Below are positions 53,931 to 63,676 of a DNA stretch of 64,000 nucleotides, piece by piece. Made by a program: the position numbers and the translations under genes. The stretch is taken from NCBI RefSeq assembly GCF_001468485.1, contig NZ_LODI01000045.1, forward strand, positions 71,130 to 135,129, in the 5' to 3' direction. This stretch comes from Pseudoalteromonas sp. H71 (GTDB lineage Bacteria; Pseudomonadota; Gammaproteobacteria; Enterobacterales; Alteromonadaceae). The first letter of the stretch is position 1. Each line of letters starts with the position of its first letter. Below the pieces are notes generated by a model. That model did not search any database. It saw nothing but the letters and a program-made list of their open reading frames with translations, and was not told the DNA's origin.

Positions 53931-55505
53931 ATGATAGATGAAACCTTTGTGGATCTATCGCGACTGCAGTTTGCCATTACTGCACTCTTTCACTTCATAT
54001 TTGTACCGTTAACAATAGGTATGACTTGGATCTTAGTTATTATGGAATCAGTTTACGTTATGACTGGTCGCGAAATTTATCGTGATATGACTAAGTTTTG
54101 GGGTAAGTTATTTGGCATTAACTTTGCCATTGGTGTTGCCACAGGCCTCACGATGGAATTTGAATTTGGCACTAACTGGTCTTATTACTCCCATTATGTG
54201 GGCGATGTATTTGGTGCTCCTCTGGCTATTGAAGGGTTAATGGCATTCTTTTTAGAATCAACCTTTGTGGGAATGTTCTTCTTAGGGTGGGATAGGCTGT
54301 CTAAACGTCAACATTTAGGTGCTACCTTTTTAATGGCGCTGGGCACAAACTTATCGGCTTTATGGATATTAATTGCGAATGGTTGGATGCAAAATCCAGT
54401 AGGGGCTGAGTTTAACTACCAGACAATGCGTATGGAAATGACCAGTTTTGCAGAACTGGTATTTAACCCCGTAGCGCAGGTTAAGTTTATTCATACCGTG
54501 TCGGCGGGCTATGTTGCCGCATCTATGTTTGTTTTGGGCATAAGCAGCTGGTACATACTCAGAGGCCGCGATTTAGCGTTTGCTAAACGGTCATTTTCGG
54601 TGGCATCGGGGTTTGGCTTAGCCTCAATTTTATGTGTTATTTTACTCGGTGATGAATCAGGCTACGAAGTCGGTGAAATTCAAAAAGTAAAATTAGCGAC
54701 AATTGAAGCTGAGTGGCATACAGAAGAAGCGCCCGCTGCATTCACTGCGTTTGGTTTTCCCGACTCAGAAGAGCAAGTAACGCATGCAGCCGTAAAAATA
54801 CCCTATGCATTGGGCATTATTGCTACGCGTTCTTTAGATGAGCAAGTAATGGGCATCTCTGATCTAGAGAAAAAACATGAAGTACGTATTCGTAACGGTA
54901 TGATTGCTTATGGCTACCTCACTAAACTCAGAAATGGCGAAGATACGCCTGAAAACATTGCTAAATTTGACGCAGTAAAAGACGATTTAGGCTATGGCTT
55001 ATTGCTTAAGCGATATACATCAGATGTTGTTGATGCAACAGATGAGCAAATTCAAAAAGCAGTAAAAGATTCGTTTCCAAAAGTAGGCCCTATGTTTTGG
55101 TCGTTTAGGATCATGGTTGCCTGTGGCGTGGCTATGCTTGCGGTGTTTGTATTAGCATTCTATTACAACGCACACCGTATAATTGAACAAAAACGCTGGC
55201 TGCTTTGGGCCACTGTATTAAGTATTCCATTGCCATGGATTGCGATTGAATTTGGCTGGATTGTTGCAGAATATGGCCGCCAACCTTGGGCTATTTCTGA
55301 AATATTGCCAACCTTCTTAGCAACGTCATCACTGACGGTCAACGATATTTTAATTAGCTTAACAGGTTTCATTATTTTCTATACAGGCCTTGCCATTGTT
55401 GAAGGCTGGTTAATGATTCACTTTATTAAAAAAGGCCCTAGCTCATTACACACTGGTAAATATCATTTTGAGCTGCCAAACAACACACAAGCAAAAGGAG
55501 AATAA
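53931..55505 (+). CDS. cydA: Cytochrome bd ubiquinol oxidase subunit I
   Basis: This 524-residue subunit carries hemes b558, b595 and d and the quinol site. H21 (ALFHFIFVPLTIG) is the conserved N-terminal heme ligand. TGLTMEFEFGTNWSYY and the long Q-loop (GYEVGEIQKVKLATIEAEWHTEE) identify the long-Q-loop type, as in E. coli (522 residues). It oxidises quinol and reduces oxygen at low oxygen tension. The ATG has AAGGAG 8 nt upstream. It heads the cydA-cydB-cydX-cydD-cydC operon. Confidence 0.97.
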   Translation: MIDETFVDLSRLQFAITALFHFIFVPLTIGMTWILVIMESVYVMTGREIYRDMTKFWGKLFGINFAIGVATGLTMEFEFGTNWSYYSHYVGDVFGAPLAIEGLMAFFLESTFVGMFFLGWDRLSKRQHLGATFLMALGTNLSALWILIANGWMQNPVGAEFNYQTMRMEMTSFAELVFNPVAQVKFIHTVSAGYVAASMFVLGISSWYILRGRDLAFAKRSFSVASGFGLASILCVILLGDESGYEVGEIQKVKLATIEAEWHTEEAPAAFTAFGFPDSEEQVTHAAVKIPYALGIIATRSLDEQVMGISDLEKKHEVRIRNGMIAYGYLTKLRNGEDTPENIAKFDAVKDDLGYGLLLKRYTSDVVDATDEQIQKAVKDSFPKVGPMFWSFRIMVACGVAMLAVFVLAFYYNAHRIIEQKRWLLWATVLSIPLPWIAIEFGWIVAEYGRQPWAISEILPTFLATSSLTVNDILISLTGFIIFYTGLAIVEGWLMIHFIKKGPSSLHTGKYHFELPNNTQAKGE

Positions 55506-55507
55506 TC

Positions 55508-56647
55508 ATGATTTTTGATTATGAAACATTAAAAATGTTGTGGTGGTTGATCATTGGGGTGCTTTTAATCGGCTTTGCAATTACCGACGGTATGGATATG
55601 GGGGTTGCTATGCTCCTTCGTCTAGTAGGTAAAACAGATTTAGAACGACGCACTGTCATTAACACAATTGGTGCGCACTGGGATGGTAACCAAGTATGGT
55701 TCATTACCGCCGGTGGCGCGTTATTTGCTGCTTGGCCCATGGTGTATGCCGCCGCTTTTTCGGGCTTTTACTTTGCAATGATGCTTGTACTATTTGCCCT
55801 CTTTTTTAGACCACTTGGGTTTGATTATCGTTCTAAAATTGACTCTAAACGCTGGCGTAATAACTGGGATTGGGGCCTGTTTGCAGGTAGCGCTATTCCA
55901 GCACTCGTGTTTGGTGTGGCATTTGGTAATTTATTTTTAGGTGTCCCATTTAATATCGATAACCTGTTACGTGTGAGTTACCAAGGTTCATTTTTTGGCT
56001 TGCTAAACCCATTCGCACTGCTTGCAGGTTTAATTAGTGTGGCTATGTTAATTGCCCATGCTGGTATGTGGTTACAACTTAGAACGGCTGATGCAGTTGC
56101 ACAGCGTTCTGGCCAGTATGGACGTTATGCATTAATTGCATTTATTATTTTATTTGCAGCTGCGGGGGCATGGGTTGCTAATTTGAATGGCTACCAAATT
56201 GTGTCTATGGGCGATACTCAAGGCCATGCTGATCCGCTAGCTAAAGTGGTTACAACAGCAAAAGGGGCTTGGCTAAATAATTATGCAGAACGCTCATGGA
56301 CAATGACCTTTCCTATTTTGGCGTTTGCAATGGCGCTGAGCGCGCTAATTTTTTCTAAGCTCAATAAACCAGCGTTAGGGCTTATTTCAACAGCACTTAT
56401 GCTAGTGGGTGTCATTATGACTGCGGGCGTTTCATTATTCCCGTTTATTATGCCATCAATTAACAACCCTAATATTAGCTTAACAATTTGGGACGCCGTT
56501 TCGAGCCATAAAACACTTAACATTATGCTTGTAGCCGTGGCCATTTTTGTACCATTAATTTTAACTTACACAACATGGTGTTACGTAAAAATGTGGCGCA
56601 GAGTAACCGTAGAAGAAATTGAAACTAACACTCATGGCAGCTACTAA
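55508..56647 (+). CDS. cydB: Cytochrome bd ubiquinol oxidase subunit II
   Basis: This 379-residue membrane subunit supports CydA in the bd oxidase. It has about eight helices and the family segments ADTDGMDMGV-like FAITDGMDMGVAMLL, TIGAHWDGNQVWFITAGGALFAAWP and AMMLVLFALFFRPLGFDYRSK. Length equals the E. coli subunit (379). It starts two bases after the cydA stop. Confidence 0.97.
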   Translation: MIFDYETLKMLWWLIIGVLLIGFAITDGMDMGVAMLLRLVGKTDLERRTVINTIGAHWDGNQVWFITAGGALFAAWPMVYAAAFSGFYFAMMLVLFALFFRPLGFDYRSKIDSKRWRNNWDWGLFAGSAIPALVFGVAFGNLFLGVPFNIDNLLRVSYQGSFFGLLNPFALLAGLISVAMLIAHAGMWLQLRTADAVAQRSGQYGRYALIAFIILFAAAGAWVANLNGYQIVSMGDTQGHADPLAKVVTTAKGAWLNNYAERSWTMTFPILAFAMALSALIFSKLNKPALGLISTALMLVGVIMTAGVSLFPFIMPSINNPNISLTIWDAVSSHKTLNIMLVAVAIFVPLILTYTTWCYVKMWRRVTVEEIETNTHGSY

Positions 56648-56659
56648 GGAGACTAAACT

Positions 56660-56824
56660 ATGTGGTATTTTGCTTGGATTTTAGGTGTACTTTTAGCCTG
56701 TACCTTAGGCGTAATAAATGTAATGTGGTATGAATTTCATCAAAATAAAAACAGCATTGCTGATGATGAACAACCGATGCATGATTTATTGAACGAGGCT
56801 AACTCGACCAACAATGACGACTAA
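56660..56824 (+). CDS. cydX: Cytochrome bd small subunit CydX
   Basis: This 54-residue gene begins MWYFAWILGVLLACTLGVIN, the hallmark of CydX (YbgT), a one-helix subunit that stabilises the hemes of cytochrome bd. The helix is followed by a longer polar tail (MWYEFHQNK, then an acidic stretch) than in E. coli CydX (37 residues). It starts 12 bp after cydB, with AAGGAG 10 nt upstream, and its end overlaps the cydD start by 11 bp. Confidence 0.93.
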   Translation: MWYFAWILGVLLACTLGVINVMWYEFHQNKNSIADDEQPMHDLLNEANSTNNDD

Positions 56825-58601
56825 ACCCCGACCAAATCGCGCGCAGCAGCAAACACTGCGCGCTTTTTTAAAAACACAAAGTAAACCCGCCTCATTATGG
56901 TTAAAGCTCAGTATTGCGCTAGGTACTTTTAACGCCATTTTAATGATTACAGGTGCTTATTTACTTGCTCAAACTATTCATAATGTAATGTTTGAAGGTG
57001 AAAGCCTTGCTCAAGTAGCCCATTTACTTTGGCCACTTGCAGGCATTATTTTATTACGAGCAATTTTTTTAGCACTAAGTGAAAGGCTAAGCGCATTGGC
57101 TGCACTTAAAATCAAATCAGTTATGCGCCAAACACTTTTAACTAAATTAAGTTTACTGGGCCCTAGTTACATTGAGCAACACGGTCAAGGCGCAACCTTA
57201 AATACATTACACAATGGTGTAGAAGAACTTCACGACTATTACGCAAAGTATCTACCTGGTGTTGCTTACAGTGCCCTTATTCCACTGGCAATATTGGTTG
57301 TTATTTTTCCAACCGATTATAAAGCGGGATTAATATTTTTATTAACGGCCCCACTTATTCCCTTTTTTATGATTTTAGTCGGCTCTAAAGCAGAAGCTCT
57401 AAATCAAAAACGTTGGCAACAACTCGCAGTGCTTGGTAATTACTTTTTTGATCGAGTTCAGGGATTAACACAATTAAAACTGTTTAACGCAACGCAAACC
57501 GAATTAAAACAAATCGCTAAAATTTCTGATGACTTTAGACATACAACACTAGGCGTATTAAAAATTGCGTTTTTATCGTCTTTTGCTTTGGAGTTTTTAG
57601 CTACCATTAGTGTAGCCTTGGTGGCTGTTATTATTGGCTTTAGACTGTTTTTCGGCACCCTCGACTTTTCTACAGGCTTTGTAGTACTGCTTTTAGCCCC
57701 CGAATTTTACCTACCTTTACGCCAATTAGGGAGCCATTACCATGCCCGCTTGCAAGGTATTAGTGCTGCTGCGGACATGGTGACTATTTTAAATGCGCCT
57801 CTACCAAATAATGAGGCTGATTCTGTTGTAAATACAATCACAGGCTCTAGGCTAGATAAACTTAATTCTATAGATATTAAAAAGCTTAGTTATACGTACC
57901 CAAACAGTAATGAAGGAATACACGATATAACCCTAACATTACCAAAAAAAGGGTTAGTTGCAGTTGTGGGTAACAGTGGCTCTGGGAAAAGCACTTTATT
58001 TGACTGCCTATTAGGCTTTCATGCCCAAGTAATGCCCTGCATTTATATTAACGGATTGCCATTAACAGCAAACAATATTACCCAACTTCAGAGTCAGGTT
58101 GCGTGGATACCTCAAAATCCGACCTTATTTTACGATAGCATTAGTGCGAACATTTTATTAGCTAAACCTGATGCGACACAGCCCGAACTTGAGCAAGCGG
58201 CACACCAAGCAGGTGCGCTTGAATTTATAAACTCACTTCCACGTGGGTTCGATACGTTAATAGGTGAGCAAGGTGAAGGCCTCTCTGGCGGTCAAAAACA
58301 ACGCATAGCACTAGCCCGTGCGTTTTTAAAAAATGCCCCTATTTTAATGCTTGATGAGCCAACAGCTCACCTTGATAGCCAAACAGAGCAACACATTCAA
58401 CACGCCATTAATATGTACGCTAAGAACAATTTAGTACTGGTAATCGCACACAGATTAAATACTGTAAAACACGCCGACAATATTATTGTAATGGACCAAG
58501 GTAAGATCACTGAGCAAGGTAGCTTTGAAAAACTACGCACTCAGCATGGCGTGTTTTATAATTTGCTAAATGCCACTAAGCAAGGAGTGGCCCATGAATA
58601 A
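56814..58601 (+). CDS. cydD: Thiol reductant ABC exporter subunit CydD
   Basis: This 595-residue half-transporter has six transmembrane helices (about 30-320) and an ATPase domain with Walker A GNSGSGKST, signature LSGGQKQRIALARAF and Walker B ILMLDEPTAHLD. With CydC it moves glutathione or cysteine to the periplasm and is needed to assemble cytochrome bd. It overlaps the end of cydX by 11 bp and cydC by 8 bp, so the five cyd genes are likely one unit. Confidence 0.95.
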   Translation: MTTKPRPNRAQQQTLRAFLKTQSKPASLWLKLSIALGTFNAILMITGAYLLAQTIHNVMFEGESLAQVAHLLWPLAGIILLRAIFLALSERLSALAALKIKSVMRQTLLTKLSLLGPSYIEQHGQGATLNTLHNGVEELHDYYAKYLPGVAYSALIPLAILVVIFPTDYKAGLIFLLTAPLIPFFMILVGSKAEALNQKRWQQLAVLGNYFFDRVQGLTQLKLFNATQTELKQIAKISDDFRHTTLGVLKIAFLSSFALEFLATISVALVAVIIGFRLFFGTLDFSTGFVVLLLAPEFYLPLRQLGSHYHARLQGISAAADMVTILNAPLPNNEADSVVNTITGSRLDKLNSIDIKKLSYTYPNSNEGIHDITLTLPKKGLVAVVGNSGSGKSTLFDCLLGFHAQVMPCIYINGLPLTANNITQLQSQVAWIPQNPTLFYDSISANILLAKPDATQPELEQAAHQAGALEFINSLPRGFDTLIGEQGEGLSGGQKQRIALARAFLKNAPILMLDEPTAHLDSQTEQHIQHAINMYAKNNLVLVIAHRLNTVKHADNIIVMDQGKITEQGSFEKLRTQHGVFYNLLNATKQGVAHE

Positions 58602-60336
58602 CTTTATTAGATTGATAAAGCTCTGCCGCCCTCATTATAAAGCCATGTTACTCGGTACACTGTTAGCAACAATTACAGTACTTGCCAACGTTGGCCTACT
58701 GGCTATTTCTGGCTGGTTTTTGGCATCTATGGCAGCTGCAGGTATTGCTGGCGTGCAAATGAATTACTTTACACCCGCTGGCACAATACGTTTTTTAGCT
58801 ATTGTAAGAACGGCTTCTCGTTATGCTGAGCGTTTAGTTACTCATAATGCGACTTTTTTATTGTTGAGTGAAATTCGCGTAAATATGTTCGCAACACTAA
58901 GTAAGCTAAACAATGTAGATTTAGCAATGAGCCGCAGCGCCGATTTAGTAAACCGCTTACAAAACGATGTTGACGTCCTAGATAAATTTTACTTAAACAT
59001 CTTACTCCCTATGCTAGTAGCGCTATTAAGCGTACCAATTATTATGGTGTTTATGGCGGCCTACAATGCAAACGTTGCACTTATTTGTTTTACTGGCATT
59101 TTATTAATTGGTGTTGTTTTACCGGCTTTACTAAGTATTAAGTTAAACAAAAATAGCCATAAAGAAACGCAGCTAAGTGCTCAACTTAGAGCCGAACTTT
59201 CTGACACGCTAACAGGCCTTAGAGAACTGAGTATTTACCAAGCAGGTGACGATCAAATTTCAAAATGTAATAAATTGAATCAGCAGTACAATCAGCAACT
59301 TTATAATCGCCATAAAGCACTGGCAAATAGCGATGGCCTAAGCTTGCTCGTAGTGCAACTAGCCATGCTAGGCGCCATCGTTACTATTGTGCCGTTGGTA
59401 TACACCGGTGCCATGGTAAATGTAGAACTTGCCATGCTAAGCCTATTTGTATTGGCAAGTTTTGAAAGCGTATTACTCCTGCCTAATGCATTTATTGAGT
59501 TACCTAATGTACTAAAAGCCGCAGAGCGACTATTTACACTTCAAGATAAAGTATCTACTCAGAGTAACAATCAAGTCGCTTTAATTGATACCCAATATGA
59601 TAAAAATAATACCTCACTAACCCTTAATAACATTAGCTATAAATACGATGAGCATACTGCATTAACTAACGTTAGCTTTATCCTTAAAGCTCAGCAAAAA
59701 GTGGCTATTGTAGGTCGTAGTGGGAGTGGTAAAACCACGTTGGTTAATTTGCTAACTGGGTTATGGCCACTTCAGCAAGGCAGCATTACGTTGGGTGATC
59801 AAAATACCCCCCAAGAGCTGCACTCACTAAGCAATGACACCCGCGCAAGCGTTATAAATATATTAGCGCAGCAGCACCATATTTTTGACGGCACTCTGAG
59901 TGAAAATTTACGCTATGCTGCGCCAAATGCTACAAAAGATGAAATGCTAGAAGCAATTAAACTTGCAGAGTTAAAACCTTGGTTTGATGGTTTAAAAGCG
60001 GGTTTAAAAACACGTTTAGGTACTGGCGGGCGTAATGTATCTCAAGGGCAATCAAGGCGTATAGCGATAGCTCAGGCTTTATTACAAAACCCCGCTATTT
60101 TAGTACTTGATGAACCTACAGAAGGGCTAGATAACCATTCTAAGCAAACCGTAATGAACGCCATTATGCAGGTAATGAGTAACGTAAGCGTACTTACAAT
60201 TACCCACGACCCTGCTCTTCTTAGCCAAATGAATAATGTTATATGGTTAGAGGATGGTAAAGTGATTGCACAAGGCTCTCATAAAGAGCTCAGTAGCGCT
60301 TATCCAGATTATGTAGCACTAACTACCCGGTTTTAA
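58594..60336 (+). CDS. cydC: Thiol reductant ABC exporter subunit CydC
   Basis: From ATG 58594 (AAGGAG 8 nt upstream) the product has 580 residues: transmembrane domain (LLAISGWFLASMAAAGIAG, FFxPAxxIRFLAIxRTxxRYxERL pattern of CydC) and an ATPase with Walker A GRSGSGKTT, a signature VSQGQSRRIAIAQAL that deviates from the classic LSGGQ, and Walker B ILVLDEPTEGLD. It partners CydD. Its end overlaps the convergent RlpA-like gene by 18 bp. Confidence 0.95.
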   Translation: MNNFIRLIKLCRPHYKAMLLGTLLATITVLANVGLLAISGWFLASMAAAGIAGVQMNYFTPAGTIRFLAIVRTASRYAERLVTHNATFLLLSEIRVNMFATLSKLNNVDLAMSRSADLVNRLQNDVDVLDKFYLNILLPMLVALLSVPIIMVFMAAYNANVALICFTGILLIGVVLPALLSIKLNKNSHKETQLSAQLRAELSDTLTGLRELSIYQAGDDQISKCNKLNQQYNQQLYNRHKALANSDGLSLLVVQLAMLGAIVTIVPLVYTGAMVNVELAMLSLFVLASFESVLLLPNAFIELPNVLKAAERLFTLQDKVSTQSNNQVALIDTQYDKNNTSLTLNNISYKYDEHTALTNVSFILKAQQKVAIVGRSGSGKTTLVNLLTGLWPLQQGSITLGDQNTPQELHSLSNDTRASVINILAQQHHIFDGTLSENLRYAAPNATKDEMLEAIKLAELKPWFDGLKAGLKTRLGTGGRNVSQGQSRRIAIAQALLQNPAILVLDEPTEGLDNHSKQTVMNAIMQVMSNVSVLTITHDPALLSQMNNVIWLEDGKVIAQGSHKELSSAYPDYVALTTRF

Positions 60337-60711
60337 TACACTGATTGATACATCGATAACGCCGACCTTAGGGTCGGCTATTTTTTTAAACATAGCTAAT
60401 GATAAATCAATCACTCGCCCTCTTACGTAAGGCCCTCTGTCGTTTATTCTTACAATTACAGATTTGTTATTTGCCAAGTTAGTTACCTTTACTTTAGTAC
60501 CAAAGGGTAAATCTAAATGCGCAGCTGTTTCTGCATTTTGGCTAAAAACCTCACCGTTTGCGGTTGTGCGGCCATGATATTTATTAGCGTAATAGGAAGC
60601 TTTACCTAACTGGCTGCGCTCGCCATCAGCTGAGGTAGCTACACGCTGACTGCTACACGCAGCTAAAATTGACAAAAAACTGAGGATAAAAATTAACTTA
60701 GTAAGAGACAT
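60319..60711 (-). CDS. Short RlpA-like lipoprotein (double-psi beta-barrel only)
   Basis: This 130-residue protein has a lipoprotein signal (ILAAC, Cys 19) and an RlpA-type double-psi beta-barrel: GKASYYANKYHGRTTANGEVF, LPFGTKVKVTNL and VRINDRGPYVRGRVIDLS, with the conserved Asp of the NDRGP motif. RlpA proteins bind or cleave peptidoglycan. The SPOR domain of full-length RlpA is absent. It lies between the cyd operon and lpxA. Confidence 0.9.
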   Translation of the reverse strand: MSLTKLIFILSFLSILAACSSQRVATSADGERSQLGKASYYANKYHGRTTANGEVFSQNAETAAHLDLPFGTKVKVTNLANNKSVIVRINDRGPYVRGRVIDLSLAMFKKIADPKVGVIDVSISVLKPGS

Positions 60712-60805
60712 AACTGCGCTTTAATTATAAAAATTCGCGCAAAGGTTAACCTTGCTTAGCTGAGTGTGTACTGAATTTATTTAAGAGAGCCATTTTGTAG
60801 GCAAT

Positions 60806-60840
60806 AAAAAACCACCTGCAATTACTCTTAGGTGGTTTTT
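60806..60840. terminator. Terminator downstream of lpxA
   Basis: AAAAAACCACCT (60806-60817) pairs with AGGTGGTTTTT (60830-60840). On the minus strand it follows lpxA, so the bamA-to-lpxA transcript can end here instead of continuing into lpxB. Confidence 0.82.
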
Positions 60841-60863
60841 AATACTCAAAGCAAAGCTTGTAA

Positions 60864-61634
60864 TTATCTTACAATGCCGCGCTCAGAGCTTTTTACAAAG
60901 TCTATCATGGTTTGCACTGCAGGGTACTTAGCAGCATCTTCACTTAGTGATGCAATTGCTTCGTCAACACCTAAACTCTTTCGATAAAACGCTTTATAAG
61001 CACGGCGTACTGCCATTATTTCATCGCTTTCAAAGCCACGGCGTTTCATACCTTCTTTATTGATTGCAGCAGGACCTGCTGGCATACCAATCGTGGTCAC
61101 GAATGGCGGTACATCTTTATTTACGCCAGAGTACATGCCAATAAACGCATGCGCGCCAATTTTACAAAATTGATGAACACCTGAGTTACCACCTAATATA
61201 ACCCAATCAGCAACATGAACGTGGCCTGCAACGCTGGCATTATTAGCAAAGATCACATTATCGCCAATCACAGCGTCATGTGCTACGTGTGTGTAAGCCA
61301 TAAATAAATTGTTGCTACCAATTTTTGTTACACCTTGGTCCTGGATGGTACCACGGTGAATAGTCGCACATTCACGAATAACATTGTTGTCGCCAATGAT
61401 TAATGTCGTTGGTTCGTTGTTGTATTTTTTGTCTTGGCAAGCTTCGCCTACAGACGCAAATTGAAAAATATGATTTCCAGAACCAATGGTCGAAGGTCCT
61501 TTGACAACAACGTGAGACTCAATAATACAGTTATCACCGATAACAACATCATTGCCTATATAACTATACGGACCAACTGAGACATTGTTGCCTAGTTTAG
61601 CGCCAGGTTCGATTATTGCTGTAGAATGGATCAC
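60864..61634 (-). CDS. lpxA: UDP-N-acetylglucosamine acyltransferase
   Basis: From the GTG at 61634 the product has 256 residues. It is a left-handed beta-helix acyltransferase made of hexapeptide repeats (IGDNVIFANNASVAGHVHVADW), with the active-site histidine region AYTHVAHDAVIGD and the C-terminal KRRGF helix domain. It starts lipid A synthesis by adding a 3-hydroxyacyl chain to UDP-GlcNAc. The GTG lies two bases after the fabZ stop and has GAGAG upstream, matching the E. coli N terminus better than an earlier GTG at 61658. Confidence 0.95.
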   Translation of the reverse strand: MIHSTAIIEPGAKLGNNVSVGPYSYIGNDVVIGDNCIIESHVVVKGPSTIGSGNHIFQFASVGEACQDKKYNNEPTTLIIGDNNVIRECATIHRGTIQDQGVTKIGSNNLFMAYTHVAHDAVIGDNVIFANNASVAGHVHVADWVILGGNSGVHQFCKIGAHAFIGMYSGVNKDVPPFVTTIGMPAGPAAINKEGMKRRGFESDEIMAVRRAYKAFYRKSLGVDEAIASLSEDAAKYPAVQTMIDFVKSSERGIVR

Positions 61635-61636
61635 TA

Positions 61637-62089
61637 TTAAAACTCTCTTCTCGCACACATAATTTCGGCACTACATACTACTTTGCCGTCAACTTTAGCT
61701 TCAGCAGCAAACTTCCATATATTGCGGCGCTCTTTTAAAAACTCTACATGCAAATGCAATGTATCGCCAGGGACAACCGGTTGTTTAAAACGTGCGTTGT
61801 CTACTGCAGCAAATAAGTAAAGCTCATCTTCACTGCGATTTTCAACTGTTTTAAAACCAAGAAGACCAGTGGCTTGTGCCATTGCTTCTAATATTAGCAC
61901 ACCTGGGAAAATAGGCTGGTTTGGAAAATGCCCAGTAAAAATAGGCTCGTTTATAGATACATTTTTAATAGCATGCAATGACTTACCCGGGGTAAAGTCA
62001 ATAACACGATCAATTAAAAGCATCGGGTAACGGTGCGGTAATAAAGCTAAGATTTCTTGAATATCAAGGCTATTTAATTCGTTTGCCAA
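61637..62089 (-). CDS. fabZ: 3-hydroxyacyl-ACP dehydratase FabZ
   Basis: This 150-residue hot-dog-fold enzyme dehydrates 3-hydroxyacyl-ACP in fatty acid elongation. It has [14 protein letters not shown], the catalytic His in [15 protein letters not shown] and the catalytic Glu in ILEAMAQ. It sits between lpxD and lpxA, as is usual, and competes with them for the same hydroxyacyl-ACP pool. Confidence 0.97.
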   Translation of the reverse strand: MANELNSLDIQEILALLPHRYPMLLIDRVIDFTPGKSLHAIKNVSINEPIFTGHFPNQPIFPGVLILEAMAQATGLLGFKTVENRSEDELYLFAAVDNARFKQPVVPGDTLHLHVEFLKERRNIWKFAAEAKVDGKVVCSAEIMCARREF

Positions 62090-62116
62090 AATAGCATCCT
62101 TTTATGTGTTCAACGT

Positions 62117-63139
62117 TTATGACTTAGCCAGTGCTTCAAGCGCTTTCAAACGAGACTTCATGTCTGACAGATTGCGCAAGTGAGCAATTGATTTACGCCA
62201 TTCTTTGTTAGTTGTATGGGGCATACCTGATGAATAAATACCGGGTTCGGTGATTGATTTTGTCACCATGCTCATACCGGTAATTATAACACCATCACAT
62301 ACTGACATGTGACCATTAATTGCAGTCATACCACCAATTTGGCAGTTTTTACCTATGGTAACACTACCTGCAAGGACAGAGCAGCCAGCAATTGCTGTGC
62401 CTGATTTAACTTCAACGTTGTGTGCTATTTGACACTGGTTATCAATAATCACATTGCTATGGATAATTGTGTCATCGAGTGCGCCACGGTCAATTGTGGT
62501 ACTTGCGCCCACTTCAACTTTGTCACCAATAATCACAGAGCCTAGCTGAGGAATTTTAACCCACTGCCCACGCTCATTTGCATAACCAAATCCGTCACTG
62601 CCAATAACACTATTTGACTGGAACAAACAATCTGCACCAATTTCAACATCGTGATAAATAGTCACACTCGGCCAAAGCTTTGTACCTGCACCTATTTTAA
62701 CACGTTCTCCGATAAAACTGTTCGGACCAATTTGCGCCTTGTCACCAATGACTGCATCAGCTTCTATAACAGCATTTGCGCCTATAGCCGCACTTTTGCT
62801 TATATTTGCACTCGGATGAATCGTTGCACTTGGGTGAATGCCCGTAGAGGCTGAACGCGGTGTTGTATCCATAAATTGCGCAAGCTTTGCGTAACTGACA
62901 TACGGATTTGAAACAATCACTTTATTACCATTAAAGTGCGCTGCATCAGCTTGGTTAACAATGACAGCACTGGCTTGAGTCGTTTCAAGTTGAACACGAT
63001 ATTTTGAGTTCGCTAAAAATGCAATATGCCCAGTACGGGCATTTGCAAGTGTCGCTATTTTTGTTATCTCTAAAGCGCCATCACCCTGAAGTTCGGCGCC
63101 TAGAAGTTCCGCAATTTGCGAAAGCGTATAATTTTGCAT
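62117..63139 (-). CDS. lpxD: UDP-3-O-acylglucosamine N-acyltransferase
   Basis: This 340-residue enzyme adds the second acyl chain in lipid A synthesis. An N-terminal uridine-binding domain (about 1-100) is followed by a long hexapeptide-repeat beta-helix (IGANAVIEADAVIGDKAQIG) and the active-site histidine segment (CQIAHNVEVKSG). A C-terminal helix is present (EWRKSIAHLRNLSDMKSRLKALE). It starts 7 bp after the skp stop codon. Confidence 0.96.
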   Translation of the reverse strand: MQNYTLSQIAELLGAELQGDGALEITKIATLANARTGHIAFLANSKYRVQLETTQASAVIVNQADAAHFNGNKVIVSNPYVSYAKLAQFMDTTPRSASTGIHPSATIHPSANISKSAAIGANAVIEADAVIGDKAQIGPNSFIGERVKIGAGTKLWPSVTIYHDVEIGADCLFQSNSVIGSDGFGYANERGQWVKIPQLGSVIIGDKVEVGASTTIDRGALDDTIIHSNVIIDNQCQIAHNVEVKSGTAIAGCSVLAGSVTIGKNCQIGGMTAINGHMSVCDGVIITGMSMVTKSITEPGIYSSGMPHTTNKEWRKSIAHLRNLSDMKSRLKALEALAKS

Positions 63140-63146
63140 AGAGTGA

Positions 63147-63665
63147 TTATTTCTTGCTAACAGCGGTTACTACTTTAGATGAAAGGTCTGTTACTTCTTT
63201 AGGGTTAAAGTAAATTGTTGTGTCTTTTACTTTAACTTCATCAAAGTCACCGTCTTTAGCAATCTCTTCAATTGTTTTAATAATTAAGCCCTGAACTTTT
63301 GCAAGCTCTTGGTTTTGACGTGCTTTGATTTCTTGCTCTAAAGGACGACCTACTTCAGCAAGGTTTTTTTGCATACCTTGAATTTTATCACGTAGTGCAT
63401 CTTTTTGAGCTTGGCTCATCGTTGTGCTCTCACGCTTAAATTTTTCTGCTTCAAAGCGAATATCACCTTGTAACTTTTCAAGCTCTTGACGACGCTCAGC
63501 AAACTCACTTTGTAGTGACTGCTCAATTTTAGCCATTTGAGGAATTTGCTTGTAGATTTCTTGCATATCTACTACACCTACTTTATGTGCAAGTGCACTA
63601 GCAGAAGTACCCATCATTAACGTTGCTAAAACAGCTACTGCCGTTGATTTAAATAATTTAGTCAT
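63147..63665 (-). CDS. skp: Periplasmic chaperone Skp (OmpH family)
   Basis: This 172-residue protein has a signal peptide (AVAVLATLMMGTSASALA) and the coiled-coil arms of Skp (SLQSEFAERRQELEKLQGDIR, then MQKNLAEVGRPLEQEIKARQ). It forms a trimer that carries unfolded outer-membrane proteins to BamA, whose gene is directly upstream. Confidence 0.94.
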   Translation of the reverse strand: MTKLFKSTAVAVLATLMMGTSASALAHKVGVVDMQEIYKQIPQMAKIEQSLQSEFAERRQELEKLQGDIRFEAEKFKRESTTMSQAQKDALRDKIQGMQKNLAEVGRPLEQEIKARQNQELAKVQGLIIKTIEEIAKDGDFDEVKVKDTTIYFNPKEVTDLSSKVVTAVSKK

Positions 63666-63676
63666 AAAAAACTCCT

